This document shows, in pieces, positions 28,267 through 36,732 of a stretch of DNA of 64,000 nucleotides (position 1 is the stretch's first letter; each line of letters opens with the position of its first letter). This stretch comes from Halopseudomonas pertucinogena (GTDB lineage: Bacteria > Pseudomonadota > Gammaproteobacteria > Pseudomonadales > Pseudomonadaceae), in the NCBI RefSeq assembly GCF_014646575.1, contig NZ_BMNN01000001.1, positions 372,001 through 436,000 on the forward strand, read 5' to 3'. The position numbers were made by a program, and so were the translations under genes. The notes below the pieces were generated by a model. The model was given only the letters and a program-made list of their open reading frames with translations, searched no databases and was not told the DNA's origin.

Positions 28267-29058
28267 CTATTCCTCGATCCAGCTGGGGGCGCGTTTTTCC
28301 AGAAAGGCGTGGATGCCCTCCCGGCCTTCTTCACTGGCGCGGATCTGCACGATGCTCTGCTGGGTATAGTGACGCAGCTCGGGGGACAGGCGATGGGCAG
28401 TCGCCTCGTGGACCAGTGCCTTGCTGGCGCGCATGGCCTGGGGGCTGTTCTGCAACAGGGTAGCGGCCCAATGTTCCAGCCGCTGGTCCAGTTCGCTGGC
28501 CGGGCAGCTTTCAGTCAGCAGCCCCAGCTCCACCGCGCACTGGCCGTCGAAACGCTCGCCGCTGATGGCGTAGCGACGACTGGCCCGCTCACCGATCGCC
28601 TTGACCACAAAGGGACTGATCACCGCCGGGGCCAGTCCTATACGCACCTCCGACAGCGACAGCTGGGCATCTTCCGCGCCAATGGCCATGTCGCAACAGG
28701 CGATCAGCCCGATCGCGCCACCAAAGGCCGCGCCCTGAACCACCGCCAGGGTGGGCATCGGCAGCTGGTACAGGCGATACATCAGCTCGGCCATCATCTC
28801 CGCATCATGCAGATTGCCGGTGTAGTCGAGCTCGGCGGACTGGCGCATCCACTGCAGATCGGCACCAGCGCAGAAGTGCCGGCCTCTGCCGCGAAGTACC
28901 AGAAAGCGCAGCTGGGTGTCGTTGTGCAGCTGCTCGATCGCCCCCAGCAGCTCGCTGATCATCTCGGCGTTGAAGGCGTTGTGTTTGTCTACGCGGTTGA
29001 GCCAGAGAGTGGCGTAGCCGCGAGGGTGGCGTTCCAGCTGGATGGTGTTGAACTGCAT
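28267..29058 (-). CDS. liuC: Methylglutaconyl-CoA hydratase
   Basis: A 263-residue crotonase-family hydratase expected to convert 3-methylglutaconyl-CoA to HMG-CoA. It shows LRGRGRHFCAGADLQWM near 58-74, the VQGAAFGGAIGLIACCDMAIG block near 105, and LSEVRIGLAPAVISPFVV near 133. Position between liuD and liuB fixes the role. The leader before the start contains GGAGAAACAAACC. A 163-bp spacer with two GC-rich inverted repeats separates it from liuB, so the carboxylase beta gene and the hydratase may be expressed at different levels. Confidence 0.92.
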   Translation of the reverse strand: MQFNTIQLERHPRGYATLWLNRVDKHNAFNAEMISELLGAIEQLHNDTQLRFLVLRGRGRHFCAGADLQWMRQSAELDYTGNLHDAEMMAELMYRLYQLPMPTLAVVQGAAFGGAIGLIACCDMAIGAEDAQLSLSEVRIGLAPAVISPFVVKAIGERASRRYAISGERFDGQCAVELGLLTESCPASELDQRLEHWAATLLQNSPQAMRASKALVHEATAHRLSPELRHYTQQSIVQIRASEEGREGIHAFLEKRAPSWIEE

Positions 29059-29095
29059 GGTTTGTTTCTCCTTAACCTACTGCTCTACTTTGTCT

Positions 29096-29134
29096 CCCCC
29101 TCTCCCCAGCCCTCTCCCGCGAGGGGAGAGGGGG
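29096..29134. repeat. C/G-rich inverted repeat between liuC and liuB
   Basis: CCCCCTCTCCCC (29096-29107) and GGGGAGAGGGGG (29123-29134) are perfect 12-bp arms, and the CCTCTCCC inside the loop offers a competing 8-bp stem. A related CCTCCC-TTTGC-GGGAGAGG hairpin follows near 29184. CCCTCTCCC/GGGAGAGGG elements of this kind are common intergenic repeats in proteobacteria. Confidence 0.75.
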
Positions 29135-29221
29135 TAACACCTGTGGCAGGACCCGAGCGCGGAGCCGGCTGGCTGTAAGCCACCCTCCCTTTGCGGGAGA
29201 GGGGGGAGCGCTCCATCACCA

Positions 29222-30829
29222 CTACATCCGAAACACTCCGAACCGCGTCTCCTCCACCGCCGCATTCAAACTCGCTGAAATCGCCAACCCCAGCACATCC
29301 CGCGTCTGCGCCGGGTCGATCACCCCGTCATCCCACAATCGGGCACTCGAATAGAACGGATGCCCCTGACGTTCGTACTGCTCCAGTATCGGCTGGCGCA
29401 GTTGCTGTTCCTCCTGCTCGGAGAAAACCTCACCGCGGCGCTCGGCCTGTTCCCGTTTGACCTGCACCAGTACCCCCGCCGCCTGTTCGCCGCCCATCAC
29501 GCCGATCCGCGCGTTGGGCCACATCCACAGGAAGCGGGGATCATAGGCGCGGCCGCACATGCCGTAGTTGCCGGCGCCGAAGCTGCCGCCGATGATCACG
29601 GTGAACCTGGGGACGTTGGCGCAGGCCACCGCGGTGACCAGTTTGGCGCCGTGCTTGGCGATGCCGCCGGCCTCGTATTTCTGGCCAACCATGAAGCCGG
29701 TGATGTTCTGCAGAAACAGCAGGGGAATGCCGCGCTGGCAGGCCAGCTGGATGAAATGCGCGCCTTTCTGCGCCGCTTCGGAAAACAGGATGCCGTTGTT
29801 GGCCAGGATCGCCAGCGGATAACCATGCAGATGGGCAAAGCCGCACACCAGAGTGGGGCCGAACAGCGCCTTGAACTCATCGAATTCGCTGTCATCCACC
29901 AACCGGGCAATCACCTCGCGCACGTCGTAGGACTGCTTGCTGTCGCCGGGAATGACGCCGTACAGCTCCTCGGTCGGGTAGTGGGGCGGCCGGGCGGGGC
30001 GGGTCTGCAGCTGGCCCTGCTTGCGCCAGTTGAGGTTGCCGATGCAGCGCCGGGCCAGGGCAAGCGCGTGCTCGTCGTTCTCGGCGTAATGGTCGGCGAC
30101 CCCTGAAGTGCGACAGTGGACGTCAGCCCCGCCCAGCTCCTCGGCGCTGACCACCTCGCCAGTGGCGGCCCGCACCAGTGGCGGGCCGGCGAGAAATACC
30201 GTGGCCTGATTGCGCACCATGATGGTCTCGTCCGACATGGCCGGTACATAGGCGCCACCGGCGGTGCAGGAGCCCATGACCACGGCGATCTGCGGTATGC
30301 CCGCCGCGCTCATGCGCGCCTGGTTGAAGAAGATGCGGCCAAAATGCTCCCGGTCGGGAAACACCTCATCCTGGCGCGGCAGGTTGGCACCGCCGGAGTC
30401 CACCAGATAGAGGCAGGGCAGGCGGTTCTGCTCGGCGATGGCCTGCGCCCGCAGGTGCTTCTTCACGGTCAGCGGGTAGTAGCTGCCGCCCTTCACTGTG
30501 GCGTCGTTGGCGAGGATCATGCACTCGACTCCCGCCACCCGGCCGATACCGGCAATCAAACCCGCAGCGGGGACGTCCTCTTCGTATACCCCATGGGCCG
30601 CCAGCGGGCTGATTTCGAGAAAGGGCGAGCCCGGATCCAGCAGCGCATCGATCCGCTCCCGTGGCAGCAGTTTGCCCCGCGCCAGGTGGCGTGCCTGAGC
30701 CTGCTCGCCGCCGCCCCGCCGGATATGCTCCAGCAGCTCGCGCAACTCGGTGGTCAGTCGCTGCATATGGCTGCGGTTGGCAGCAAACTCGGCGGAGGAC
30801 GGGTTGATTCGGGACTGCCACGCCGCCAT
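29222..30829 (-). CDS. liuB: Methylcrotonyl-CoA carboxylase beta (carboxyltransferase) subunit
   Basis: A 535-residue carboxyltransferase that moves CO2 from biotin on LiuD to 3-methylcrotonyl-CoA. It shows [21 protein letters not shown] near 46, [19 protein letters not shown] near 140, [17 protein letters not shown] near 187, and [21 protein letters not shown] near 375 followed by [22 protein letters not shown]. The start overlaps the liuA stop in a TGATG arrangement, so translation is coupled. Length is normal for the family. Confidence 0.95.
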   Translation of the reverse strand: MAAWQSRINPSSAEFAANRSHMQRLTTELRELLEHIRRGGGEQAQARHLARGKLLPRERIDALLDPGSPFLEISPLAAHGVYEEDVPAAGLIAGIGRVAGVECMILANDATVKGGSYYPLTVKKHLRAQAIAEQNRLPCLYLVDSGGANLPRQDEVFPDREHFGRIFFNQARMSAAGIPQIAVVMGSCTAGGAYVPAMSDETIMVRNQATVFLAGPPLVRAATGEVVSAEELGGADVHCRTSGVADHYAENDEHALALARRCIGNLNWRKQGQLQTRPARPPHYPTEELYGVIPGDSKQSYDVREVIARLVDDSEFDEFKALFGPTLVCGFAHLHGYPLAILANNGILFSEAAQKGAHFIQLACQRGIPLLFLQNITGFMVGQKYEAGGIAKHGAKLVTAVACANVPRFTVIIGGSFGAGNYGMCGRAYDPRFLWMWPNARIGVMGGEQAAGVLVQVKREQAERRGEVFSEQEEQQLRQPILEQYERQGHPFYSSARLWDDGVIDPAQTRDVLGLAISASLNAAVEETRFGVFRM

Positions 30830-32001
30830 CAGCGCGCCTCCTTCGTTTCATTGAACAGCTCGCGGCCGATCAGCATCCGGCGGATCTCACTGGTGCCGGC
30901 ACCGATCTCGTAAAGCTTGGCGTCGCGCAGCAGGCGGGCGGCAGGGTAATCGTTGATATAACCGTTACCGCCGAGAATCTGGATGGCATCCAGTGCCGCC
31001 CGGGTGGCCTGTTCGGCGGTATAGAGAATGACCCCGGCGGCATCCTTGCGGGTGGCCCTGCCGTTGTCGCAACTGCGGGCTACCGCGTAGAGATAGGCCC
31101 GGCTGGCGTTCAGCGCGGTATACATGTCCGCCAACTTGCCCTGGATCAGCTGGAATTCACCGATGCTCTGGCCGAACTGGCGGCGTTCATGGATATAGGG
31201 CAGCACCACGTCCAGGCAGGCCTGCAGGATGCCCACCGGGCCTGCTGCCAGCACCACCCGCTCGTAATCGAGCCCGCTCATGAGCACCTTCGCCCCGCCA
31301 TCGATTTCCCCCAGCACGTTCTCCCGGGGCACGCGCACATCATCGAAGAACAGGGCGCAGGTATTGGAGCCGCGCATCCCCAGCTTGTCCAGCTTGGGGC
31401 CGCGGGAGAAGCCGGGCGTATCGCCCTCGAGGATGAATGCGGTGATGCCGCGGGCGCCCTTGTCAGGAGTGGTCTTGGCATAGATGACATAGACGTCGGC
31501 ATCCGGACCGTTGGTGATCCACATCTTGCTGCCGTTGAGGAGGAAGGAGTCGCCCTGAGGCTGCGCATGCAGACGCATGTTCACCACATCGGAACCGGCT
31601 TCGGGCTCGCTCATGGCCAGCGCGCCGACATGCTCTCCGCTGACCAGGCGGGGGAGATAGCGGGCCTTCTGCGCTGCCGTACCGTTGCGGTTGATCTGAT
31701 TCACGCAGAGGTTGGAATGGGCGCCGTAGGACAATGCCACTGAAGCAGAGGCCCGGCTGATTTCTTCCATGGCCACCGCATGGGCCAGATAGCCCATGCC
31801 GGCTCCGCCATACTCCTCATCGGCGGTAATGCCCAGCAATCCCATCTCGCCGAGTTTGCGCCACATGTCCATCGGAAACTGGTTGTCCGCATCGATGGAC
31901 GCCGCGCGGGGCGCCAGCTCGCGGTTGACGAAACCCCGCACCTGATCGCGCAGCAGGTCGATGGTGTCCCCCAGAGCAAAATCCAGACCGGAATACGTCA
32001 T
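30829..32001 (-). CDS. liuA: Isovaleryl-CoA dehydrogenase
   Basis: A 390-residue FAD acyl-CoA dehydrogenase that opens the leucine branch (isovaleryl-CoA to 3-methylcrotonyl-CoA). It has [37 protein letters not shown] near 150, and [21 protein letters not shown] near 218. The C-terminal block is [20 protein letters not shown]; as in other isovaleryl-CoA dehydrogenases, the Glu at the usual C-terminal position is replaced (GAGTSEI) and the base is expected elsewhere. The start is the ATG complementary to 31999-32001 behind AAGGTGGC. It is the first gene of liuABCD; the usual MerR regulator gene liuR is not beside it. Confidence 0.94.
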   Translation of the reverse strand: MTYSGLDFALGDTIDLLRDQVRGFVNRELAPRAASIDADNQFPMDMWRKLGEMGLLGITADEEYGGAGMGYLAHAVAMEEISRASASVALSYGAHSNLCVNQINRNGTAAQKARYLPRLVSGEHVGALAMSEPEAGSDVVNMRLHAQPQGDSFLLNGSKMWITNGPDADVYVIYAKTTPDKGARGITAFILEGDTPGFSRGPKLDKLGMRGSNTCALFFDDVRVPRENVLGEIDGGAKVLMSGLDYERVVLAAGPVGILQACLDVVLPYIHERRQFGQSIGEFQLIQGKLADMYTALNASRAYLYAVARSCDNGRATRKDAAGVILYTAEQATRAALDAIQILGGNGYINDYPAARLLRDAKLYEIGAGTSEIRRMLIGRELFNETKEAR

Positions 32002-32103
32002 ATGCCACCTTGATAGTTATTGTGTTCAGTGACTGACTTCAAACTAGGCAGTGGGGGCAGGGCTGTCAATGCCCGCTGCGATCTGCGCACCGACGCTGCA
32101 CTT

Positions 32104-32219
32104 TTGTCGAGATGGAACTCGACATTCCAGGGGAGGACGCGCTCTATGGAGGGCCGGGTTCCATCCCGGCCACGTGGCCTGCCGACCGCACCCTGTGTCG
32201 AGGTGGACTCGACACTCCA
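32104..32219. repeat. Isolated twin-hairpin repeat cluster upstream of liuA/ccoN
   Basis: In order on the + strand: hairpin B (TGTCGAGATGGAACTCGACA, 32106-32125), hairpin A (GGCCGGGTTCCATCCCGGCC, near 32153-32172), then a decayed hairpin B with a five-base loop (TGTCGAG-GTGGA-CTCGACA, near 32195-32213). The orientation equals that of arrays A and B. It lies in the 352-bp gap between liuA and ccoN. Confidence 0.9.
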
Positions 32220-32230
32220 CGGCAATTGCC

Positions 32231-32244
32231 TTGATCGCGGTCAA
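32231..32244 (+). promoter_or_regulatory. ANR/FNR-type box upstream of ccoN
   Basis: TTGATCGCGGTCAA matches the ANR/FNR consensus TTGAT-N4-ATCAA at nine of ten defined positions. A class II start would fall near 32279, which places the -10 at 32267-32272, where CATAAG stands. Low-oxygen activation of ccoN is therefore expected. Confidence 0.75.
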
Positions 32245-32264
32245 CTATAAAAAAACATTTATTA

Positions 32265-32300
32265 AACATAAGTTATTACTGTTTTGAGTTTACTTATGTT
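32265..32300. promoter_or_regulatory. Perfect 9-bp inverted repeat over the ccoN promoter
   Basis: AACATAAGT (32265-32273) and ACTTATGTT (32292-32300) are exact reverse complements separated by 18 bases. The left arm overlaps the predicted -10 and the right arm lies past the predicted start. It could be a second operator or a leader RNA hairpin. Confidence 0.5.
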
Positions 32301-32353
32301 GAGGCGCAAACTATTGCCGTTGTCGCTGTCCTGCCTTGCTTCACGGAGTTGCC

Positions 32354-33796
32354 ATGCACACCCCCTCTGCTTCGGCGGGCTCCTCAGAGTCCGTTTACAA
32401 CTATGATGTAGTGCGCAAATTCACCGTCATGACCCTGGTGTGGGGTGCGTTCGGCATGCTGGTCGGGGTGATCCTCGCAGCTCAGCTGGTGTGGCCGGCG
32501 CTGAACTTCGATCTGCCCTGGTTCAGTTTCGGGCGTATCCGTCCCATCCATACCAATCTGGTGATCTTCGCCTTCGGCGGCGGGGCGCTGTTTGCGACGT
32601 CCTTCTATGTGGTGCAGCGCACCAGTCGGGTGCGGCTGATATCCGACGGGCTGGCCAGTTTCGTCTTCTGGGCATGGCAGCTGGTCGTGGTGGCCATCAT
32701 TCTCAGCTATGCCAGCGGCCTGACCACCAGCAAGGAATACGCCGAAATGATCTGGCCGATCGCCAGCCTGATCACCGTGGTCTGGGTGATGTACGCCTAT
32801 CTGTTTTTCGGCACCATCGCCCGGCGCAAGGTGAAGCATATCTACGTGGGTAACTGGTTCTACGGGGCTTTCATCATTGTCACCGGGCTGGTGCATGTGG
32901 TGAATCATATTGACGTGCCCGTTTCCCTGCTCAAGTCCTACCCGATGTACGCCGGCGCCACCGACGCCATGATCCAGTGGTGGTACGGGCACAGCGTGGT
33001 GGGCTTCATCCTCTCGGTAGGCTTTCTCGGACTGATGTACTACTACGTGCCCAAGCAGGCGGAGCGGCCGATCTATTCCTACCGGCTTTCCATCGTGCAT
33101 TTCTGGGCCGTGATCGCCCTGTATATCTGGGCCGGACCGCACCATCTGCATTACACCGCGCTGCCGGACTGGGCGCAGACCCTCGGCATGGTCATGTCGA
33201 TCATCCTGCTGGCGCCGAGCTGGGGTGGCATGATCAACGGCATGATGACCCTGTCCGGCGCCTGGCATAAGTTGCGCAGTGATCCGATCCTGCGCTTCCT
33301 GGTGGTGGCGCTGGCGTTCTATGGCATGTCTACCTTCGAAGGCCCGATGATGGCGATCAAGACCGTCAACGCGCTGTCGCATTACACCGACTGGACCATC
33401 GGCCACGTTCACGCCGGCGCGCTGGGTTGGGTGGCGATGATCAGCATCGGTGCGCTCTACCATATGGTGCCCAGGCTCTGGGGCAGGGAGCGGATGTACA
33501 GCATCCGCCTGATCAACCTGCATTTCTGGATGGCCAGCATGGGTACTGTCCTCTACATCGTCGCGATGTGGGTCAACGGCATTACCCAGGGGTTGATGTG
33601 GCGGGCGGTGAACGTTGACGGCACGCTGACCTATTCCTTCGTCGAGGCGCTGGCGGCCAGCCATCCCGGTTACATCGTGCGCATGACAGGCGGCGGCATC
33701 TTCGCCGCCGGCATGCTGCTGATGGTATTCAATTGCGCCATGACCATCCGGGGCGCGGAGACCCGGCAGCACGCCGGTATGTTGGGTACCGCCTGA
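32354..33796 (+). CDS. ccoN: cbb3-type cytochrome c oxidase subunit I (orphan CcoN)
   Basis: A 480-residue haem-copper oxidase subunit with about 12 membrane segments. Metal-ligand histidines are visible in [17 protein letters not shown] (low-spin haem), [10 protein letters not shown] and [10 protein letters not shown] (Cu-B site), and [11 protein letters not shown] (high-spin haem region). It is complete, but no ccoO, ccoP or ccoQ follows, so it is an orphan isoform that must borrow CcoO/CcoP encoded elsewhere, as orphan CcoN proteins do in P. aeruginosa. ATG 32354 has GGAG 5 bases ahead. The ANR-type box at 32231 suggests low-oxygen expression. Confidence 0.93.
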   Translation: MHTPSASAGSSESVYNYDVVRKFTVMTLVWGAFGMLVGVILAAQLVWPALNFDLPWFSFGRIRPIHTNLVIFAFGGGALFATSFYVVQRTSRVRLISDGLASFVFWAWQLVVVAIILSYASGLTTSKEYAEMIWPIASLITVVWVMYAYLFFGTIARRKVKHIYVGNWFYGAFIIVTGLVHVVNHIDVPVSLLKSYPMYAGATDAMIQWWYGHSVVGFILSVGFLGLMYYYVPKQAERPIYSYRLSIVHFWAVIALYIWAGPHHLHYTALPDWAQTLGMVMSIILLAPSWGGMINGMMTLSGAWHKLRSDPILRFLVVALAFYGMSTFEGPMMAIKTVNALSHYTDWTIGHVHAGALGWVAMISIGALYHMVPRLWGRERMYSIRLINLHFWMASMGTVLYIVAMWVNGITQGLMWRAVNVDGTLTYSFVEALAASHPGYIVRMTGGGIFAAGMLLMVFNCAMTIRGAETRQHAGMLGTA

Positions 33797-33974
33797 AGGA
33801 AAGCCGCGTTCGCCCGGTCTTGATATAGATATCCGTTGATTCAGGATTAAATATTATTGTTTTGCCCGTTAACAAACGCAGCGGCAGAATAAGCGGTTTT
33901 CTTCCATCCCGTTTTCAGTTCCGGTTTCTGATGCGCTCCATCGCCGTCATGTATCGCCGGCAGGAGCAGTGTGT

Positions 33975-35120
33975 ATGAGCGGTCAGCTTCTGGCCTTTTC
34001 CCGACGATTGTTCGGCTGGTTGCCCCGTACGGTTCAGGCGCGCCCCGGTGAATGGGTTCGCGCGGCGACCGGCGCCGCGCTGGCGGTGATCTTCACCTAC
34101 TGGATTTCCAGTCTGCTGTACGGCAGTACCACGGCGATGATTCTTCTCGGCCCAGCAGGGGCCTCTGCGGTCCTGCTGTTCGTCGTTTCCACCGGTGCGC
34201 TGGCCCAGCCCTGGCCGGTGCTGGGCAGCTATCTTCTTTCCGCCGTGATAGGTGTCGCCGCGCTGCATCTGCCACTGCCGGAAATGGCCCTGGGGCAGCG
34301 GATGTTCGGCGCGGTGGCACTGGTGGTGCTGGGCATGCTGATGCTGCGCTGCATACACCCGCCCGGCAGCGCCATGACAGTGGTGATTGTGCTGGCCGGG
34401 GACCTGCTCGAACCGCTTGGTGGCTGGCTGGTGCTGCCGATCATGCTCAATGCCTGCTGTCTGCTGTTCTGCGCCACGCTGTACAACAACCTCACCGGCA
34501 TCCGCTATCCGAAGCAGGCCCCGCGGACCGATCTGCATCGGACCCAGGACATCCTGCCCGAGCAGCGGGTCGGCTTTACCGAGGAGGACCTGGATCGGGC
34601 GCTGGACAAGCTGGGTTCCTTCGTGGATATCACCCGCCATGATCTCGAACAGATCATTCGCGATACGGAAAGCTCTGCCCTGCGCCGCAAGATGGGCAAC
34701 ATCCGTGCGGAGCAGATCATGTCCAGGGATATCCGCACGGTGGGCCCTGACACCACGGTGCGCCAGGCCATCGGCATGTTCCGTCATCATCATGTGAAGA
34801 CCCTGCCGGTGGTCAATACCGAAGGCAAGGTGCAGGGCATCATCAGTCTGAGCGATCTGCTGGCTCAGCTGGACCTGCCCATGGGGCGGATCCTGCCCAC
34901 CCGCGTCAACCTGTGGCGGGACCAGCCGCTGCATCACATCATGACCGCCCCGGTGGTGACGGTGGACCGCCACACCCATGTCGTGGACATGATTCCGCTG
35001 CTGTCGAGCCAGGGGCTGCATTGTCTGCCGGTGCTGGAGAACGATCGGATTGTCGGCATGGTCACCCAGACCGACGTCATCGCGGCGCTGCACCGCGACC
35101 TGGTGAACCACTTGGCCTGA
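33975..35120 (+). CDS. HPP-family membrane protein with C-terminal CBS pair
   Basis: A 381-residue protein: residues about 1-170 hold four to five membrane segments of the HPP family, including the signatures ILLGPAGASAVLLF and RCIHPPGSAMTVV, the latter giving the family its name. A linker follows, then two CBS domains at about 240-380 (AEQIMSRDIRTVGPDTTVRQA; HIMTAPVVTVDRHTHVVDMI). HPP proteins have been linked to nitrite transport in some organisms, and CBS pairs bind adenine nucleotides. ATG 33975 has AGGAG 8 bases ahead. It follows ccoN by 178 bases on the same strand; a role near respiration is inference. Confidence 0.85.
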   Translation: MSGQLLAFSRRLFGWLPRTVQARPGEWVRAATGAALAVIFTYWISSLLYGSTTAMILLGPAGASAVLLFVVSTGALAQPWPVLGSYLLSAVIGVAALHLPLPEMALGQRMFGAVALVVLGMLMLRCIHPPGSAMTVVIVLAGDLLEPLGGWLVLPIMLNACCLLFCATLYNNLTGIRYPKQAPRTDLHRTQDILPEQRVGFTEEDLDRALDKLGSFVDITRHDLEQIIRDTESSALRRKMGNIRAEQIMSRDIRTVGPDTTVRQAIGMFRHHHVKTLPVVNTEGKVQGIISLSDLLAQLDLPMGRILPTRVNLWRDQPLHHIMTAPVVTVDRHTHVVDMIPLLSSQGLHCLPVLENDRIVGMVTQTDVIAALHRDLVNHLA

Positions 35121-35141
35121 TCCAGTTGAAAGGGTAAAAAC

Positions 35142-36017
35142 TCAGGCAGAGGGCGGCGGCACCGGGTCCCACCGCTGGGACCAGTCCTGCTCGATCTGCG
35201 CCAGCTCCCGCAGCTGCCCGATGGCCTGTTCCAGTACCTCGGACGTGCGCTGCCGGGCATATACCAGATAGACGGGAAAGCTGAATTCGGGCGCCATCGC
35301 CACCCGCTGCAGCATGCCCGTTTCCAGGTAGTGCCGAACGACCCGGCTGCGAAAATAGCCCGAGCCGCCCGACTCCAGAATGTACTGCAATGCCAGCGGC
35401 CCGAAATCGAAGATGACCGGTGCCCTGGTCCTGCTCGGCAGGGCTGCGTCATGCTGACGGCGGAACTCCTCGCCCCAGTCGACATACACATAGGGTTCGG
35501 GCCGATCGGGCAGGCATACCTGTACCAACTTTTCCTCGAGCAGCTCCTCGACCTGGAGGCCGGGCAGGTATTCCGGCCGGTAGACCAGCGCCGCGTCCAG
35601 GGTGCCCTGTTCAACGCGCTGCATCAGTGTGCTGCTTTCACCGATCTCGGCGCGTACCGAATGCTCGGGAAGATGCTGGCGCAGGGCGCGCACCCATTCG
35701 AGTACCAGCGGTGTGGCCAGGCTCGCCTCGCCGCCAATGTGCAGCACATCGCTGAACCCCTTGAGCAGCGGCAGGTCGCGCTGGGCGTTGTCCCAGGCCT
35801 GGATCATCTGGGTGGCGTGGGTGACAAAGGCCTCGCCATCGGCGGTGAGCCTGGCACCGGAGCGGTTACGGATGAACAACGTGCAGTTGAGCTGACTCTC
35901 CAGGTTCTGAACCCGTGAGGTAACGGCCGCCTGGGTGACATGCAGCCGCTCGGCGGCGGCGACAAAGCTGCCGCAGCGGGCGATCTCCAGAAATGTACGG
36001 GCCAGGCTGATGTCCAT
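35142..36017 (-). CDS. LysR-family transcriptional regulator
   Basis: A 291-residue LysR regulator with helix-turn-helix at about 4-62 (LARTFLEIARCGSFVAAAERL, then HVTQAAVTSRVQNLE) and a substrate-binding-like effector domain from 90 on. It lies 60 bases downstream of the TetR gene on the same strand and may be transcribed with it. SdsB, which controls alkyl sulfatases in other Pseudomonas strains, is also a LysR protein, so a role in that operon is possible but not shown. It is convergent with the HPP gene. Confidence 0.87.
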   Translation of the reverse strand: MDISLARTFLEIARCGSFVAAAERLHVTQAAVTSRVQNLESQLNCTLFIRNRSGARLTADGEAFVTHATQMIQAWDNAQRDLPLLKGFSDVLHIGGEASLATPLVLEWVRALRQHLPEHSVRAEIGESSTLMQRVEQGTLDAALVYRPEYLPGLQVEELLEEKLVQVCLPDRPEPYVYVDWGEEFRRQHDAALPSRTRAPVIFDFGPLALQYILESGGSGYFRSRVVRHYLETGMLQRVAMAPEFSFPVYLVYARQRTSEVLEQAIGQLRELAQIEQDWSQRWDPVPPPSA

Positions 36018-36077
36018 GGGTGCGATTCTGCCGGGAAAAGGAAGAACATTCTATCAAGCTGTGGCCGCCGCTTGTTC

Positions 36078-36731
36078 TCATTGGCTGGGCTGTCTTGCGC
36101 CCAGCGAGTCATGCAGCCGGGTGATCGCATCACGATACGCCGGGGTGACATAACCGTCCTCCAGCATCAGCAGCTGGTAGATGCCCTGGCGCATCAGGTC
36201 CTCACTCACCTCCCCGGAGTCGAGGCTGTGGGGCATCAGCCTGACCCAGGAATTGGCAATGACCCAGGCATTGATGACCAGGGCATCGAGTTGCCTCGGG
36301 GTCATCTGCAGAATGCCCGCCTCGATGAATGCCTGATAAAGGGCCCGGGCATCTTTCAGGCAGGTCCGGGAGAAGGTCCTGTAACGCTCGGCCAGGGCCG
36401 GGTCGGCGGAGAGCAGATGGTCCAGGTCCTGATGCAGGAAGCGATAGCCCCAGAGAAGCTGCAGCAATCCTTCCAGATAGGTCGCTTTGTCCTCCAGCGT
36501 CACCGAGCCATCGGAGCGGATCACGAAGAACTGGGACATGTCACGTTCGAGCCGGGTAAACAGCTCCGCCACGATCATCTGTTTATTGCGGAAATGGTAA
36601 TACAGATTGCCCGGCGATATTCCCAGGTGGCTGGCAATATGGTTGGTCGTCACGTTGCGCTCACCCTGCTCATTGAACAGCTGCAGGCTGGCCTGCAGGA
36701 TGCGTTCGCGGGTGCCGGATTTGCGGGACAT
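36078..36731 (-). CDS. TetR-family regulator (PhaD-like)
   Basis: A 217-residue TetR-family repressor. The helix-turn-helix covers about 6-52 (RERILQASLQLFNEQGERNVTTNHIASHLGISPGNLYYHF, in two parts), then an all-helical ligand domain. The NEQGE...ISPGNLYYHFR pattern is like PhaD and related acyl-responsive regulators. The start ATG (complement of 36729-36731) is one base after the alkyl sulfatase stop, so it is coupled to it. A perfect palindrome upstream of the operon's first gene, 42324-42345, is its likely operator. The ligand may be a fatty acyl compound (inference). Confidence 0.88.
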   Translation of the reverse strand: MSRKSGTRERILQASLQLFNEQGERNVTTNHIASHLGISPGNLYYHFRNKQMIVAELFTRLERDMSQFFVIRSDGSVTLEDKATYLEGLLQLLWGYRFLHQDLDHLLSADPALAERYRTFSRTCLKDARALYQAFIEAGILQMTPRQLDALVINAWVIANSWVRLMPHSLDSGEVSEDLMRQGIYQLLMLEDGYVTPAYRDAITRLHDSLGARQPSQ

Positions 36732-36732
36732 G

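Noticed and set aside
33815-33860. ANR box upstream of the HPP gene
   Set aside because: TTGATATAGATATC and TTGATTCAGGATTAA each keep only the left half-site; too weak compared with the site ahead of ccoN.
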